Positions 9,934-18,236 of a DNA stretch of 64,000 nt are shown piece after piece. Each line of letters opens with the position of its first letter. The first letter of the stretch is position 1. The stretch is from Asticcacaulis sp. MM231 (GTDB lineage: Bacteria; Pseudomonadota; Alphaproteobacteria; Caulobacterales; Caulobacteraceae). The notes below the pieces were generated by a model. The model was not told where the DNA came from and ran no database searches. It was given only the letters and a program-made list of their open reading frames with translations. Both the position numbers and the translations under genes were made by a program. The stretch lies in NCBI RefSeq assembly GCF_964186625.1, contig NZ_OZ075109.1, forward strand, positions 554,633 to 618,632. Direction: 5' to 3'.

Positions 9934-10737
9934 ATGTATGACATTGCCATGATCACGAAGACAAAAAACACGCCGCAGGACGCCGCTGACGTCCCCGTTA
10001 AAGCCCATACCTATTCGGCGCCAGCCCTTGAAAAGGGCTTCAATGTCATTGAGCTTCTGGCGGACCACCCTCAGGGGCTGACCATCTCTGAAATAGCCAG
10101 CGGACTCGGCCTGTCCATGAGCGAGATCTTCCGCGTTATTATGGTCATGGAACGAAGAGGCTGGTTGAAGCGCAAGGCTGGTGACCGATTACGCGTCGCC
10201 ACGAAAGTCCTCAACCTCGCCTTTAAGGCCACACCGGCGGAGGAGCTTATTCAGGCCGCCGCGCCGCTCATGCGCGAACTAGTTCAGCGTGTAGAACAGT
10301 CCTGCCACCTTGTCATTGGTAACGGCAAAAGCGGTCTGGTTGTCTTTCGACAGCAAACACCAGGACCGACCGTCTTCGCCGTCCGCATTGGCGCCGAAGT
10401 GACGCTTGAGGGCAGTTGTTCAGGCCATGTGCTGCTGGCTTTCAACGCTGTTGACCTGGACCCTGATCTCGCCCTAGCCGCGCAAAGTGGCCCCATGAGC
10501 GCCAGCCTGCAACGTGTTCGCGCGCGCGGGTATGAAATGATGAAAAGCACACGCACGCTGGGCGTCACAGACTTAAGTTATCCGATTTTCGATGGACAAG
10601 GCCATGCACTTGCCGCCCTCACCATCCCCTTTTTGCAGCTAGTTGATGGCACACAGAACGTGGACAGCAAGGAAGCCCGTCTTTGCCTTCAGGATATAGC
10701 GGCGAGAATTTCTGAAGAATTGAGCGGCGCGCGATAG
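9934..10737 (+). CDS. IclR-family transcriptional regulator
   Basis: 267 residues. Residues ~28-90 form the winged helix-turn-helix (ALEKGFNVIELLADHPQGL, ISEIASGLGLSMSEIFRVI), followed by the IclR effector-binding domain (about 105-260; GSCSGHVLLAF, ending PIFDGQGHALAALTIPFL). The start may instead be the ATG at 9949; neither has a clear Shine-Dalgarno. It ends 6 bp from the converging GntR gene. IclR proteins sense small carbon compounds and usually regulate adjacent catabolic genes, so the GH2 or GH51 operons are plausible targets. The ligand cannot be read from the sequence. Confidence 0.92.
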   Translation: MYDIAMITKTKNTPQDAADVPVKAHTYSAPALEKGFNVIELLADHPQGLTISEIASGLGLSMSEIFRVIMVMERRGWLKRKAGDRLRVATKVLNLAFKATPAEELIQAAAPLMRELVQRVEQSCHLVIGNGKSGLVVFRQQTPGPTVFAVRIGAEVTLEGSCSGHVLLAFNAVDLDPDLALAAQSGPMSASLQRVRARGYEMMKSTRTLGVTDLSYPIFDGQGHALAALTIPFLQLVDGTQNVDSKEARLCLQDIAARISEELSGAR

Positions 10738-10743
10738 GTCAGA

Positions 10744-11547
10744 TCAGGTTGCCACAGTTTTAGAGTCAATTCTTTGCAGATCACCCTGCGCCAGCCTGAT
10801 GAGCGATTCCATGGCCCAACGTGCTTCCGAGGGATTACGCGCAGCGATCGCGTCGTAAATCCTTTCATGATCGGGCATTGAATCTCTGTCGAGGGCATTG
10901 TGCCGCGCCTTGTAAGAGGTACTCCAACTGATCGCGGCTCCGATGGAACTGCTCAAACTCGCAAGCGCCGTGTTCCTGGCCGCCGCCAGCAAGATCCTGT
11001 GAAACTCAAGGTCGGCGGCGCGCCCCTCTTCCGTCATGAGCGTCTTGTCTTTCATGACGTCAAGCGCCCGCTTCATATCAGCAATCTCTGCTGCCGATGC
11101 TCTCAAGGCGGCAAACTCCGCTGCCGCAGGCTCAGTGATCAGACGCAGTTCAAACAGGTCGCGTGTAAACTGGGGGTTGGGGTCGCGATCGAACATCCAG
11201 CGCAAAACATCAGGATCGAGCACATTCCATTTCGAAGGATCATTGACGCACGTGCCGCGTTTTGTACGGCTCTGAACCAGACCCTTGGCCGCCAGGGTTC
11301 GGATCGTTTCCCGGTAGGCCGACCGGGAAATAGCCAGTGACGACGAGGACACCATTTCAGTAGGCAAAGTGCTGCCCGGTTTGTAAACACCCGACATGAT
11401 GTCGGCGCCCAGACGATCTGCCAGCAACATGTGCAGAGGCCGCACGAAAGGCCCCGACGACGCGGGCGCCCGTAACGACGCCCCCTCACCTCGCTTCCAT
11501 GGACTTGCGGCTTCGTAAGGCAGAACGGCTTTAGTTGTCATCATCAT
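10744..11547 (-). CDS. GntR/FadR-subfamily transcriptional regulator (FCD domain)
   Basis: 267 residues from the ATG at 11547; the frame could also open at a TTG at 11586, and neither start has a Shine-Dalgarno. An N-terminal winged HTH (LADRLGADIMSGVYKPGSTL, PTEMVSSSSLAISRSAYRET, IRTLAAKGLVQSRTKRGTCV) is followed by an all-helical FCD domain (from RDLFELRLITEPAAAEFAAL) with metal-ligand residues in DLEFHRILLAAARN and MPDHERIYDAI. FadR-type regulators of this build often control uronate or sugar-acid and hemicellulose genes and bind palindromes centred on GTATAC, a sequence that recurs in this window at 46-64 kb. It is the last gene of the minus-strand glycosidase series, 115 bp beyond GH43, and may be co-transcribed. 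Confidence 0.9.
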   Translation of the reverse strand: MMMTTKAVLPYEAASPWKRGEGASLRAPASSGPFVRPLHMLLADRLGADIMSGVYKPGSTLPTEMVSSSSLAISRSAYRETIRTLAAKGLVQSRTKRGTCVNDPSKWNVLDPDVLRWMFDRDPNPQFTRDLFELRLITEPAAAEFAALRASAAEIADMKRALDVMKDKTLMTEEGRAADLEFHRILLAAARNTALASLSSSIGAAISWSTSYKARHNALDRDSMPDHERIYDAIAARNPSEARWAMESLIRLAQGDLQRIDSKTVAT

Positions 11548-11591
11548 GACCCATGGACCAGGGGCGGCGGGATTGTCGCGCCTCAATGAGT

Positions 11592-11629
11592 ATCAAATAT
11601 AACACTTGGTTTCACAAATGTAATTTGAT
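11592..11629. promoter_or_regulatory. Possible operator upstream of the GntR gene
   Basis: ATCAAAT (11592-11598) and ATTTGAT (11623-11629) form an inverted repeat in the short gap between GH43 and the GntR gene. It is a candidate for autoregulation; the 24-bp spacing is long, so confidence is low. Confidence 0.3.
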
Positions 11630-11662
11630 CACAGGCGGGCAGAAAATGGACGCAGCCGGACC

Positions 11663-13768
11663 TCACCAACCATCTGTGCGCCACGAAAACCGGACGCCAT
11701 CGCTACCGTCGGGTAAGGGTCCGGGGCTGTCGGCGGTAAGGCTGAGGGTCACGGGATCAATGCGCAGGAAGCGGTCGCTTGCCAGCGACATCAGGGTCAG
11801 TTCTCCCGTCAGGGTTTCGATCCACTGGAAGGTTTCATTCGTGTCTGGCACGCCACTTTTCAGGGTCACACGCCCCGCCTTATCGACGCTGACAAACTGA
11901 TCGCCGGCGCGAAGGGCCACACGGCCCGTCTCCCTATTGATCACGTCAAAGCCGCCCGGTTCGCCCACCTTCAGTTGCCCACCAACGACCGAAAATCCCT
12001 TGCCACTTTTCAGCGAGGTCAGGGCAATTTTCTTGGCATAGGGCACCGGGGTCATCGTCCCATGCGGGTGGGCCTGATAGAGATTGAACGCATCGAAATC
12101 GGCGTAACCGCCCGGCTTGTCCGTGCCGTTGTAATTGAAGAGTGCATAGCGAACGCCCTGGAAGGTTGTCAACTGGAACGCCATGATGAACGGGTCACCA
12201 AACGGCACATAGGTTTTGCCATCGACCGAATAACTGAAACGCGCCGTCTCGGTCATGAAGTCGCAATCGGCCCTGAGATAGATATGCGAGGCTGGCGCCT
12301 TGACGCGAACGTGTTTGTCTTTCGTCTGATCGTAAAAGCTCAAGGCCAGACCTTCGGCGGATTTTTCCAGCCCGATCCACGCATAGGGGTAGTTCAGCAA
12401 GGCCAGCCCTGCCACATCGCCGTCTTTAAGGTGGGTCGCATCCAGAGAAACCGTCGGCTGCGATTGCGGCCCGATCGCCCGTTGGGTCAGGCTGTTGCGC
12501 GCCTCCCAGAAGGATTTGGCCGGCAGGGCGTGCAAACGCAGGAAGCCCGGCCGCTCGGTCAGTGACCATTGGCCGTCGACAGGCACGTGGTTCCATTGCC
12601 AGAGCGGTTTCAGGGTCGGAGCGTCAAAACTGTCGCTGCGTTCAAACGGCACAGCAACCGGCTGCAGCATGGCAGTCTTTGGTTTTTGCCAGCTTCTGGG
12701 TGTGCGGCCAAGATTACCCGGCAGGCCGAAATAGGGCCAGCCATCTTTCCAGGTAATCGGCGACAGGTTGACGAGGCGGCCCACCGAATTGGCGTCCAGC
12801 ATCGACATGCCCCACCATTCGCCCTGATCCGTCTGAACGATACCGCCCTGATGGAGCGACAAACTTTCACGCACCGAATGGTCTGGCGGCGACAAAACAA
12901 AGGGAGGCGGCTTGCCGTTCAGGCGATAGCCACGCACCAGTCCGAAGTCCTCGCCCTGGCTGATCGAGCGATTGACCTCATAAGGCCCGAAGACGGAATC
13001 CGCGCGCGCCGCCGACATACGCATCGGCCCGGCATAGTTGGCGCTCAGAATATAGTACTTACCGTCGAGCTTATAGAAATGGGCGCCCTCGCCCATGCCG
13101 GCGTCCTTGGCGAACAGCACTTTTTCCGTGTCTGGCACGATATCGGTCAGGTCATCTGTCAATTGGGCGATGTGCATGGCCTGATAATCCCACACCGCAT
13201 AGACCTTGCCATCATCGTCGAAAAGCACCGACAGGTCGTGGAGTGATCGCTTCATCTCGCGATGCGTCCAAGGCCCCCGCGGGTCAGTCGCCGTAAAGAT
13301 CTGCGTCATGCGGCCATTGACGTTCGAGAAGATGTAGAAGGTGCCGTTATGATAACGGAAGCTTGGCGCCCAGATGCCGCGGCCGTAGATATTGCCCCCT
13401 TCAAGACGATATTCCGGCCCAAGATCGAGTTTGTCGACGGCGTAGGAGAGGAACTCCCAGTTGACCAGATCCTTCGAGCGCAGGACCGGCAAGCCAGGCA
13501 TGGTGTGCATGGTCGTGCCGGTCAAATAGAACCAGTCCCCCACCTTGATCACGTCAGGATCGGAAAACTCATCATAGAAGATCGGATTGGTGTAACTGCC
13601 ATCGCCGTTGTCGGCGGTCCAGGTTTGGGTGGAAAGGACGGCTTTCGCTGTCTCAGCTCCGGCGCCGGTGGCGGATATGGCCAACGCAAGCCCCCATGCC
13701 ATAAGCGCTGCGCCGGCCAGCAAGCCGGCCCGTTTGCCCGTGTATTTCCATGTCGCTGAGTATTGCAT
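11663..13768 (-). CDS. GH43-family arabinosidase/xylosidase with C-terminal accessory domains
   Basis: 701 residues from the ATG at 13768 (a GTG precedes it); AGAAAGAG is the likely RBS. A signal peptide ends near GAGAET. The five-bladed GH43 propeller spans about 55-350: Asp70 in EFSDPDVIKVGDWFYL (base), the Asp in HDLSVLFDDDGKVYAVW (about 180, pKa modulator) and Glu in GMGEGAHFYK (about 223, acid). A beta-sandwich follows (about 370-580, GH43_C2/DUF1349-like). The last ~110 residues form a trefoil/fascin-like repeat unit (GKGFSVVGGQLKVGE, VALRAGDQFVSVDKAGRVTL), which is unusual. It is the fourth gene of the GH51-CE20-GH95-GH43 operon and probably trims arabinose or xylose side chains in the periplasm. 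Confidence 0.88.
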   Translation of the reverse strand: MQYSATWKYTGKRAGLLAGAALMAWGLALAISATGAGAETAKAVLSTQTWTADNGDGSYTNPIFYDEFSDPDVIKVGDWFYLTGTTMHTMPGLPVLRSKDLVNWEFLSYAVDKLDLGPEYRLEGGNIYGRGIWAPSFRYHNGTFYIFSNVNGRMTQIFTATDPRGPWTHREMKRSLHDLSVLFDDDGKVYAVWDYQAMHIAQLTDDLTDIVPDTEKVLFAKDAGMGEGAHFYKLDGKYYILSANYAGPMRMSAARADSVFGPYEVNRSISQGEDFGLVRGYRLNGKPPPFVLSPPDHSVRESLSLHQGGIVQTDQGEWWGMSMLDANSVGRLVNLSPITWKDGWPYFGLPGNLGRTPRSWQKPKTAMLQPVAVPFERSDSFDAPTLKPLWQWNHVPVDGQWSLTERPGFLRLHALPAKSFWEARNSLTQRAIGPQSQPTVSLDATHLKDGDVAGLALLNYPYAWIGLEKSAEGLALSFYDQTKDKHVRVKAPASHIYLRADCDFMTETARFSYSVDGKTYVPFGDPFIMAFQLTTFQGVRYALFNYNGTDKPGGYADFDAFNLYQAHPHGTMTPVPYAKKIALTSLKSGKGFSVVGGQLKVGEPGGFDVINRETGRVALRAGDQFVSVDKAGRVTLKSGVPDTNETFQWIETLTGELTLMSLASDRFLRIDPVTLSLTADSPGPLPDGSDGVRFSWRTDGW

Positions 13769-13800
13769 CACATCTCTTTCTGTTGCCGACGAGACTTGCC

Positions 13801-16248
13801 TTAAGCCGTAAACCGAGCCGTGCCATCAGCCCCAAGGGTGAGGGTCTTTGGCCCATCGCGATAGATGACCCGAACGGTGCTGCCCGGACGTCCTTTAAGG
13901 TCGCAGCGGGTCAGAGCACCGTCGCGCCATGCCAGATCGACCGTGATCGCACCACGTGCCTTAAGACCCTTTACCTCGCCCGATGGCCAGGCGGACGGCA
14001 AGGCCGGAAGCAACCGGATATCTCCGCCCCAGGATTGCAGCAGCATCTCTATGATACCGGCCGCCCCGCCAAAATTGCCATCGATCTGGAACGGTGGGTG
14101 GGCGTCAAACAGGTTGGGATAGGTGCGCTCTGGCCCCACCAGATCCTTGAGGATGCGGTAGGCGTGATCGCCCTCCCCCATCCGCGCCCACAGGCACAGA
14201 CGCCACGCCGTGCCCCAGCCCGTGGCCATATCCCCACGCACCTTCAGGGTTTGTTGGGCCGCGCGGATCAGCTCCGGTGTATCTCGGACATTGATCTGGT
14301 CGCTCGGGTAGACGCCGTAAAGGTGCGACACATGGCGATGCTGCTGCTCAGGTGCTGCCGTATCCCAGTCATCCAGCCATTCCTGCAACTGACCGGCCTT
14401 GCCAATCTGATCGGGCGCCAGCCGGTCATGGACCTGTTTCAACTGAGCCAGGAAACCCGCCTCTTCCCCTGTCAACTGCCCACAGGCGATGGTGTGGGCG
14501 AACAGGTCGCGGATGATCTGGCGATCCATGGCCGGGCCGGCGCACAGGGATGAGCCAAACGGGTGCTGATTTTCAGGCGATACCGAAGGCGATGTCACCA
14601 GGCCGCGACCCTTCGGGTCCTCGATCAGGGTATCGAGGAAGAACAGCGATGCCCCCTTCATCAGGGGATAGAACCGCGCCGGCAAGGCCGGGTCACGGCT
14701 ATAGTCGTAATGGTCCCACAGGCTATTGCACAGCCACGCGCCGCCGCATGGCCACAGGCCCCACATCGGCCCGTCGATCGGCGCACTGGCCCGCCAGATA
14801 TCGGTATTATGGTGTGCCATCCAGCCACGGGCGTTGTACATCGTCCTGGCCGTCTTCGCGCCGGTCACCGCCAAGTCTTCCACAAGCCGGATGAGCGGTT
14901 CGACGCAGACCCCGAGCCCTGCCGGATCGGCCGGCCAGTAGTTCATCTCGGTATTGATATTGATGGTGTATTTGCTGCCCCACGGCGGGGTAGTCAACTC
15001 GTTCCATATGCCTTGCAGGTTCGCCGCCTGCGTGCCCGGCCGCGAAGAAGAGATCATCAGATAGCGCGCATATTGGAAATAAAGGGCTTGCAGCGCCGGA
15101 TCATCCTTGGTGGCAGCCGCCTGCACCCGGCGGTCGGTCGGCTCGCCTGCCGGCTCTGCTCCCAGATCGAGGGACACCGTCCGGAACAGCGGCTGATAGT
15201 CGGCCAGATGCGCGCGTTTCAACGACGCGTAGGACTTTGAAGCCGCCGCTTCGGTTTGCTTGCGCACCTTCGCAACAGGGTCGCCGCTGACATCGGCATA
15301 GGTCACAAAACTGGTCGCCGCAGCGATCAGCAGGGTTACCGTCTTGGCACCGCGCACCCGCAGTTTCCCGTCATCAAACGTCACCCGTCCGTCCGAGATG
15401 ATCTTGACGCGGAAGGCATAGGTCAGGGCCGCCGGTATCGTTGCGCTCTCTTCATTGCGGCCTGTGCAGAGGATCGCGCCCGCCCCGTCGGATGACATGA
15501 CAGCCCCCTCAGGCAAGGGCTCAGCCGCCTCCGTCATCAACCAGTCGGTCGTCGCGGGCGGCATCAGTTTTGCGTCATGGCCGGCATAGACCGCACCGGG
15601 AATTTTCACCGAGCGCGGCCCGCGCCAGCTCAGGTCAAAACCGATCGCACCTTTGCGGGCTTCAAGCCGCATGACCACCACCTGATCCGGCGCGGACACA
15701 AAGGTCTCGCGCACGGAGTCGTGAGCCACCCCATCGGAAAGCGTTGTGGTGGCAATGGCGGTAGCCAGATCAAGCTGCCGTTCGTACGCCTCAGGCTTGG
15801 TAGCGCCCTCAAAGGTCAGCAAAAGATCGCCCAGCGTGCCGTAGGCCATCTGAGACAGCGGTCGCCCCATGATCTTCTGGCTGGCGAAATCCGTGGCCTC
15901 TTTGTACTTGCCGTCGACGATCAGCTTGCGCACCTCAGGTAGAGCGCCATAGGCTTCAGGACTATCCGCCCTATAGGGCCCGCCGGACCAGAGCGTATCT
16001 TCATTGAGTTGGATACGCTCCTGCGCCACCCGACCAAAAACCATCGCGCCAACCCGGCCATTGCCCAGCGGCAAGGCTTCCTCCCAGAAGCGCGCCGGCT
16101 GTCTGTACCACAGGGTGTTTTTACGGCCGCTTTTCGCCGGTATCTTTGCCATGGCGGCGGAGGACGCAAGGGCCATGGCCGCCGTGGCCGCCGTGGCCGT
16201 CAGTACATCGCGTCGGGACAGATGGCGCACAGGCATTTCTCGTGTCAT
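13801..16248 (-). CDS. GH95 alpha-L-fucosidase (or alpha-L-galactosidase), Tat-exported
   Basis: 815 residues. The N-terminus RHLSRRDVLTATAATAA is a twin-arginine signal. The body is full-length GH95: beta-sandwich start (RFWEEALPLGNGRVGAMVFG, ERIQLNEDTLWSGGP), then the (alpha/alpha)6 catalytic domain with NINTEMNYWPAD (about residue 426, the two catalytic-base-assisting Asn), SPENQHPF (about 557, general acid Glu) and QIDGNFGG (about 720, Asp). The ATG overlaps the stop of the preceding CE20 gene (ATGA), so translation is coupled. It inverts terminal alpha-L-fucosyl (or L-galactosyl) residues such as those on xyloglucan; fucose versus L-galactose cannot be settled here. Confidence 0.94.
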   Translation of the reverse strand: MTREMPVRHLSRRDVLTATAATAAMALASSAAMAKIPAKSGRKNTLWYRQPARFWEEALPLGNGRVGAMVFGRVAQERIQLNEDTLWSGGPYRADSPEAYGALPEVRKLIVDGKYKEATDFASQKIMGRPLSQMAYGTLGDLLLTFEGATKPEAYERQLDLATAIATTTLSDGVAHDSVRETFVSAPDQVVVMRLEARKGAIGFDLSWRGPRSVKIPGAVYAGHDAKLMPPATTDWLMTEAAEPLPEGAVMSSDGAGAILCTGRNEESATIPAALTYAFRVKIISDGRVTFDDGKLRVRGAKTVTLLIAAATSFVTYADVSGDPVAKVRKQTEAAASKSYASLKRAHLADYQPLFRTVSLDLGAEPAGEPTDRRVQAAATKDDPALQALYFQYARYLMISSSRPGTQAANLQGIWNELTTPPWGSKYTININTEMNYWPADPAGLGVCVEPLIRLVEDLAVTGAKTARTMYNARGWMAHHNTDIWRASAPIDGPMWGLWPCGGAWLCNSLWDHYDYSRDPALPARFYPLMKGASLFFLDTLIEDPKGRGLVTSPSVSPENQHPFGSSLCAGPAMDRQIIRDLFAHTIACGQLTGEEAGFLAQLKQVHDRLAPDQIGKAGQLQEWLDDWDTAAPEQQHRHVSHLYGVYPSDQINVRDTPELIRAAQQTLKVRGDMATGWGTAWRLCLWARMGEGDHAYRILKDLVGPERTYPNLFDAHPPFQIDGNFGGAAGIIEMLLQSWGGDIRLLPALPSAWPSGEVKGLKARGAITVDLAWRDGALTRCDLKGRPGSTVRVIYRDGPKTLTLGADGTARFTA

Positions 16249-18182
16249 TGTGTCACCGGGATCTCAAACGTGCTGACCGGCAATTGCGCTTCGTCGAACA
16301 CATTGACGACCGCGTAATCGGCCCAGGCATATCTGATACGCGTTACCGGCTTGCCGTCTCCGCTTAACCTGACGGCCGCGCCCTCAGCGACGCCCGTTGT
16401 GTAGCGGCAGGTGCCAGGCGCATCACCACACAGTTCAAACCCGATCGCCTGGGCGCTGCTGCGTGTATGAAGCGCGCCGGTTACATCAGTAAAGCGAAGG
16501 GCGATGTCATGGCCGCTCACGCTTGCGGCAGCGATCCGTGGACCCGATGGTGGCAGGCTCGCGCCATAGGCCACGGCGCGCATGGCCCGCGCCATCCGCC
16601 GGCCAACCTCATGCTTTTCGCCCGGGTGAATATCGAGCGGATCACCCAGATCGATGGTCGACACAAAGGCCGCATGACCATCCTTTTCCGCCATCCGGCG
16701 CTGCGCGTCACGCACATTGGCCCAGCCGCTCTCACCGGGCTTTATCGCCGGCCTGCCGTAGCCTGAAAGCTGAACGATCACAAACGGCAGGTCCGCCTGC
16801 ATGAACTGGCGACGCCAGTCCGTGGCCATGGCGCTCAGGCGGCCTTCATAGCCGGGGAAATCGGTATCGGATTCGCCCTGATACCACGCCACGCCTTTCA
16901 GGCCATAGGCGCCAAGCGGCGCAATCATGCCATTATAGGCCGTGCCCGCGCCACCCATGTCTTCCCAGGGCGTATGCGGCGGATTTTTCGGCGTTTTCGC
17001 AGCGATGCTATAGAGCCAGCCGTCGGCCAGAGCCTGCGTGGAGCCGTCAGCCATCGCCAGCTTCATGGCATCAGCCGGCCCGCGCATGCCGCCGTCGGCA
17101 TAGGTGTTGTTGATGTTGACGATGATGACATTCTTGCCGGGCTTAAGCAGCCCTTTCGGCACCGTGAAGGCCTTCATCGGCCCCGTGTCCGCCGTATTAC
17201 CAAGCGACTTGCCGTTGATCCAGGCCGCACCAAGATCATCAAGACCGCCCAGGTTCAGCACGGCGGGTTTGCCGGCGTCGGCCGCGCTGAGCTCAATTTC
17301 GCGCCGAAACCAGACCATGCCGACATAGCTGGCCAGCGCCGGATCCCCCCACTTTTGCCAGACGGAGATGGCAGGAACAGGCTTCCAGGTGAGTTGGGTT
17401 TGAGGTTGCCAGGGTTCACTACCGGTCTTGTCACCGGTGTTCGTACGCCACCAGGTCTCCCAGATGTCATTGGCCACCAGGGCGGCGGCGGCCGGATCAC
17501 GACTGTAGAGTTTGAGCAACTCAGCGCGTGCGCCCAAGCCCACAGCCGTAAGCGCCTTATCCCCCATCCACGGACTTATCTGCGTGCCGCCCCAACTGCC
17601 GTTGATGGCGCCGATCGGTACACCTTCGCTTTTGCGCAGGTCCTTGACCATGTAATAGCAGTTCGCCGAAAAATCCTGCACGGTCTGCGGGGCCGCCACC
17701 TGCCAGGCCTGCGGTTTCAGGAAGGCCTCATCGGGCGTGAAGGCCACCCGTTTCTCAACCGTCATCAGCCGCAGATCCGGGTCTGCCGATGAAAAGAACG
17801 CACCAAAGGCATCCTGCGCATTCTTGACCGGCATTTCCATATTGGACTGGCCGGAACATAAAAAGACATCCCCCATCTGAACATCCTTGGCGACCGTCTG
17901 ACCGGACGGGCTGTCGACCGAAAGCGTGATCGGCCCCGTCGTGGTGATGGCTGCGAAGCGGGCGACAAAGCGTCCCTTCGCGTCGGCAACCACGCTGGCG
18001 CTGTTCGTCCCGAACGTGACGGTCACCGTCTCGCCCGCAACGGTCGTACCGGTGATCGACACCGGCCGGCCGCGCTGGATAACGGCATGATCACCATAGA
18101 TCAGATCGAGTTGCGGGGCAGCCATCACGGCCGAGGGCAAACCGAGGACACCCGCCGCCAACCACAAACCTGTTCTCTTCAT
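16245..18182 (-). CDS. CE20-type sialate O-acetylesterase-like carbohydrate esterase
   Basis: 645 residues with a Sec signal (to about AVMAAPQL). SGNH-type hydrolase with Ser in FLCSGQSNMEMP (about 109), a GVAWYQGESD block (about 437) and the DxxH pair in DPLDIHPGEKHE (about 516). Between the catalytic blocks is an inserted jelly-roll domain (VWFRREIELSAADAGKPAVL, AAWINGKSLGNT; about 290-390). That insertion is typical of the xyloglucan acetylesterase family CE20, which in Xanthomonas also sits with GH95. Predicted to remove O-acetyl groups from galactosyl side chains, exposing them to glycosidases. It is second in the operon and overlaps GH95. Confidence 0.88.
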   Translation of the reverse strand: MKRTGLWLAAGVLGLPSAVMAAPQLDLIYGDHAVIQRGRPVSITGTTVAGETVTVTFGTNSASVVADAKGRFVARFAAITTTGPITLSVDSPSGQTVAKDVQMGDVFLCSGQSNMEMPVKNAQDAFGAFFSSADPDLRLMTVEKRVAFTPDEAFLKPQAWQVAAPQTVQDFSANCYYMVKDLRKSEGVPIGAINGSWGGTQISPWMGDKALTAVGLGARAELLKLYSRDPAAAALVANDIWETWWRTNTGDKTGSEPWQPQTQLTWKPVPAISVWQKWGDPALASYVGMVWFRREIELSAADAGKPAVLNLGGLDDLGAAWINGKSLGNTADTGPMKAFTVPKGLLKPGKNVIIVNINNTYADGGMRGPADAMKLAMADGSTQALADGWLYSIAAKTPKNPPHTPWEDMGGAGTAYNGMIAPLGAYGLKGVAWYQGESDTDFPGYEGRLSAMATDWRRQFMQADLPFVIVQLSGYGRPAIKPGESGWANVRDAQRRMAEKDGHAAFVSTIDLGDPLDIHPGEKHEVGRRMARAMRAVAYGASLPPSGPRIAAASVSGHDIALRFTDVTGALHTRSSAQAIGFELCGDAPGTCRYTTGVAEGAAVRLSGDGKPVTRIRYAWADYAVVNVFDEAQLPVSTFEIPVTQ

Positions 18183-18236
18183 TATGCCGTTTCCTTACCC
18201 GTTGTGTTTTATCTTAGGTCTTATCGCTGCAGCCCT

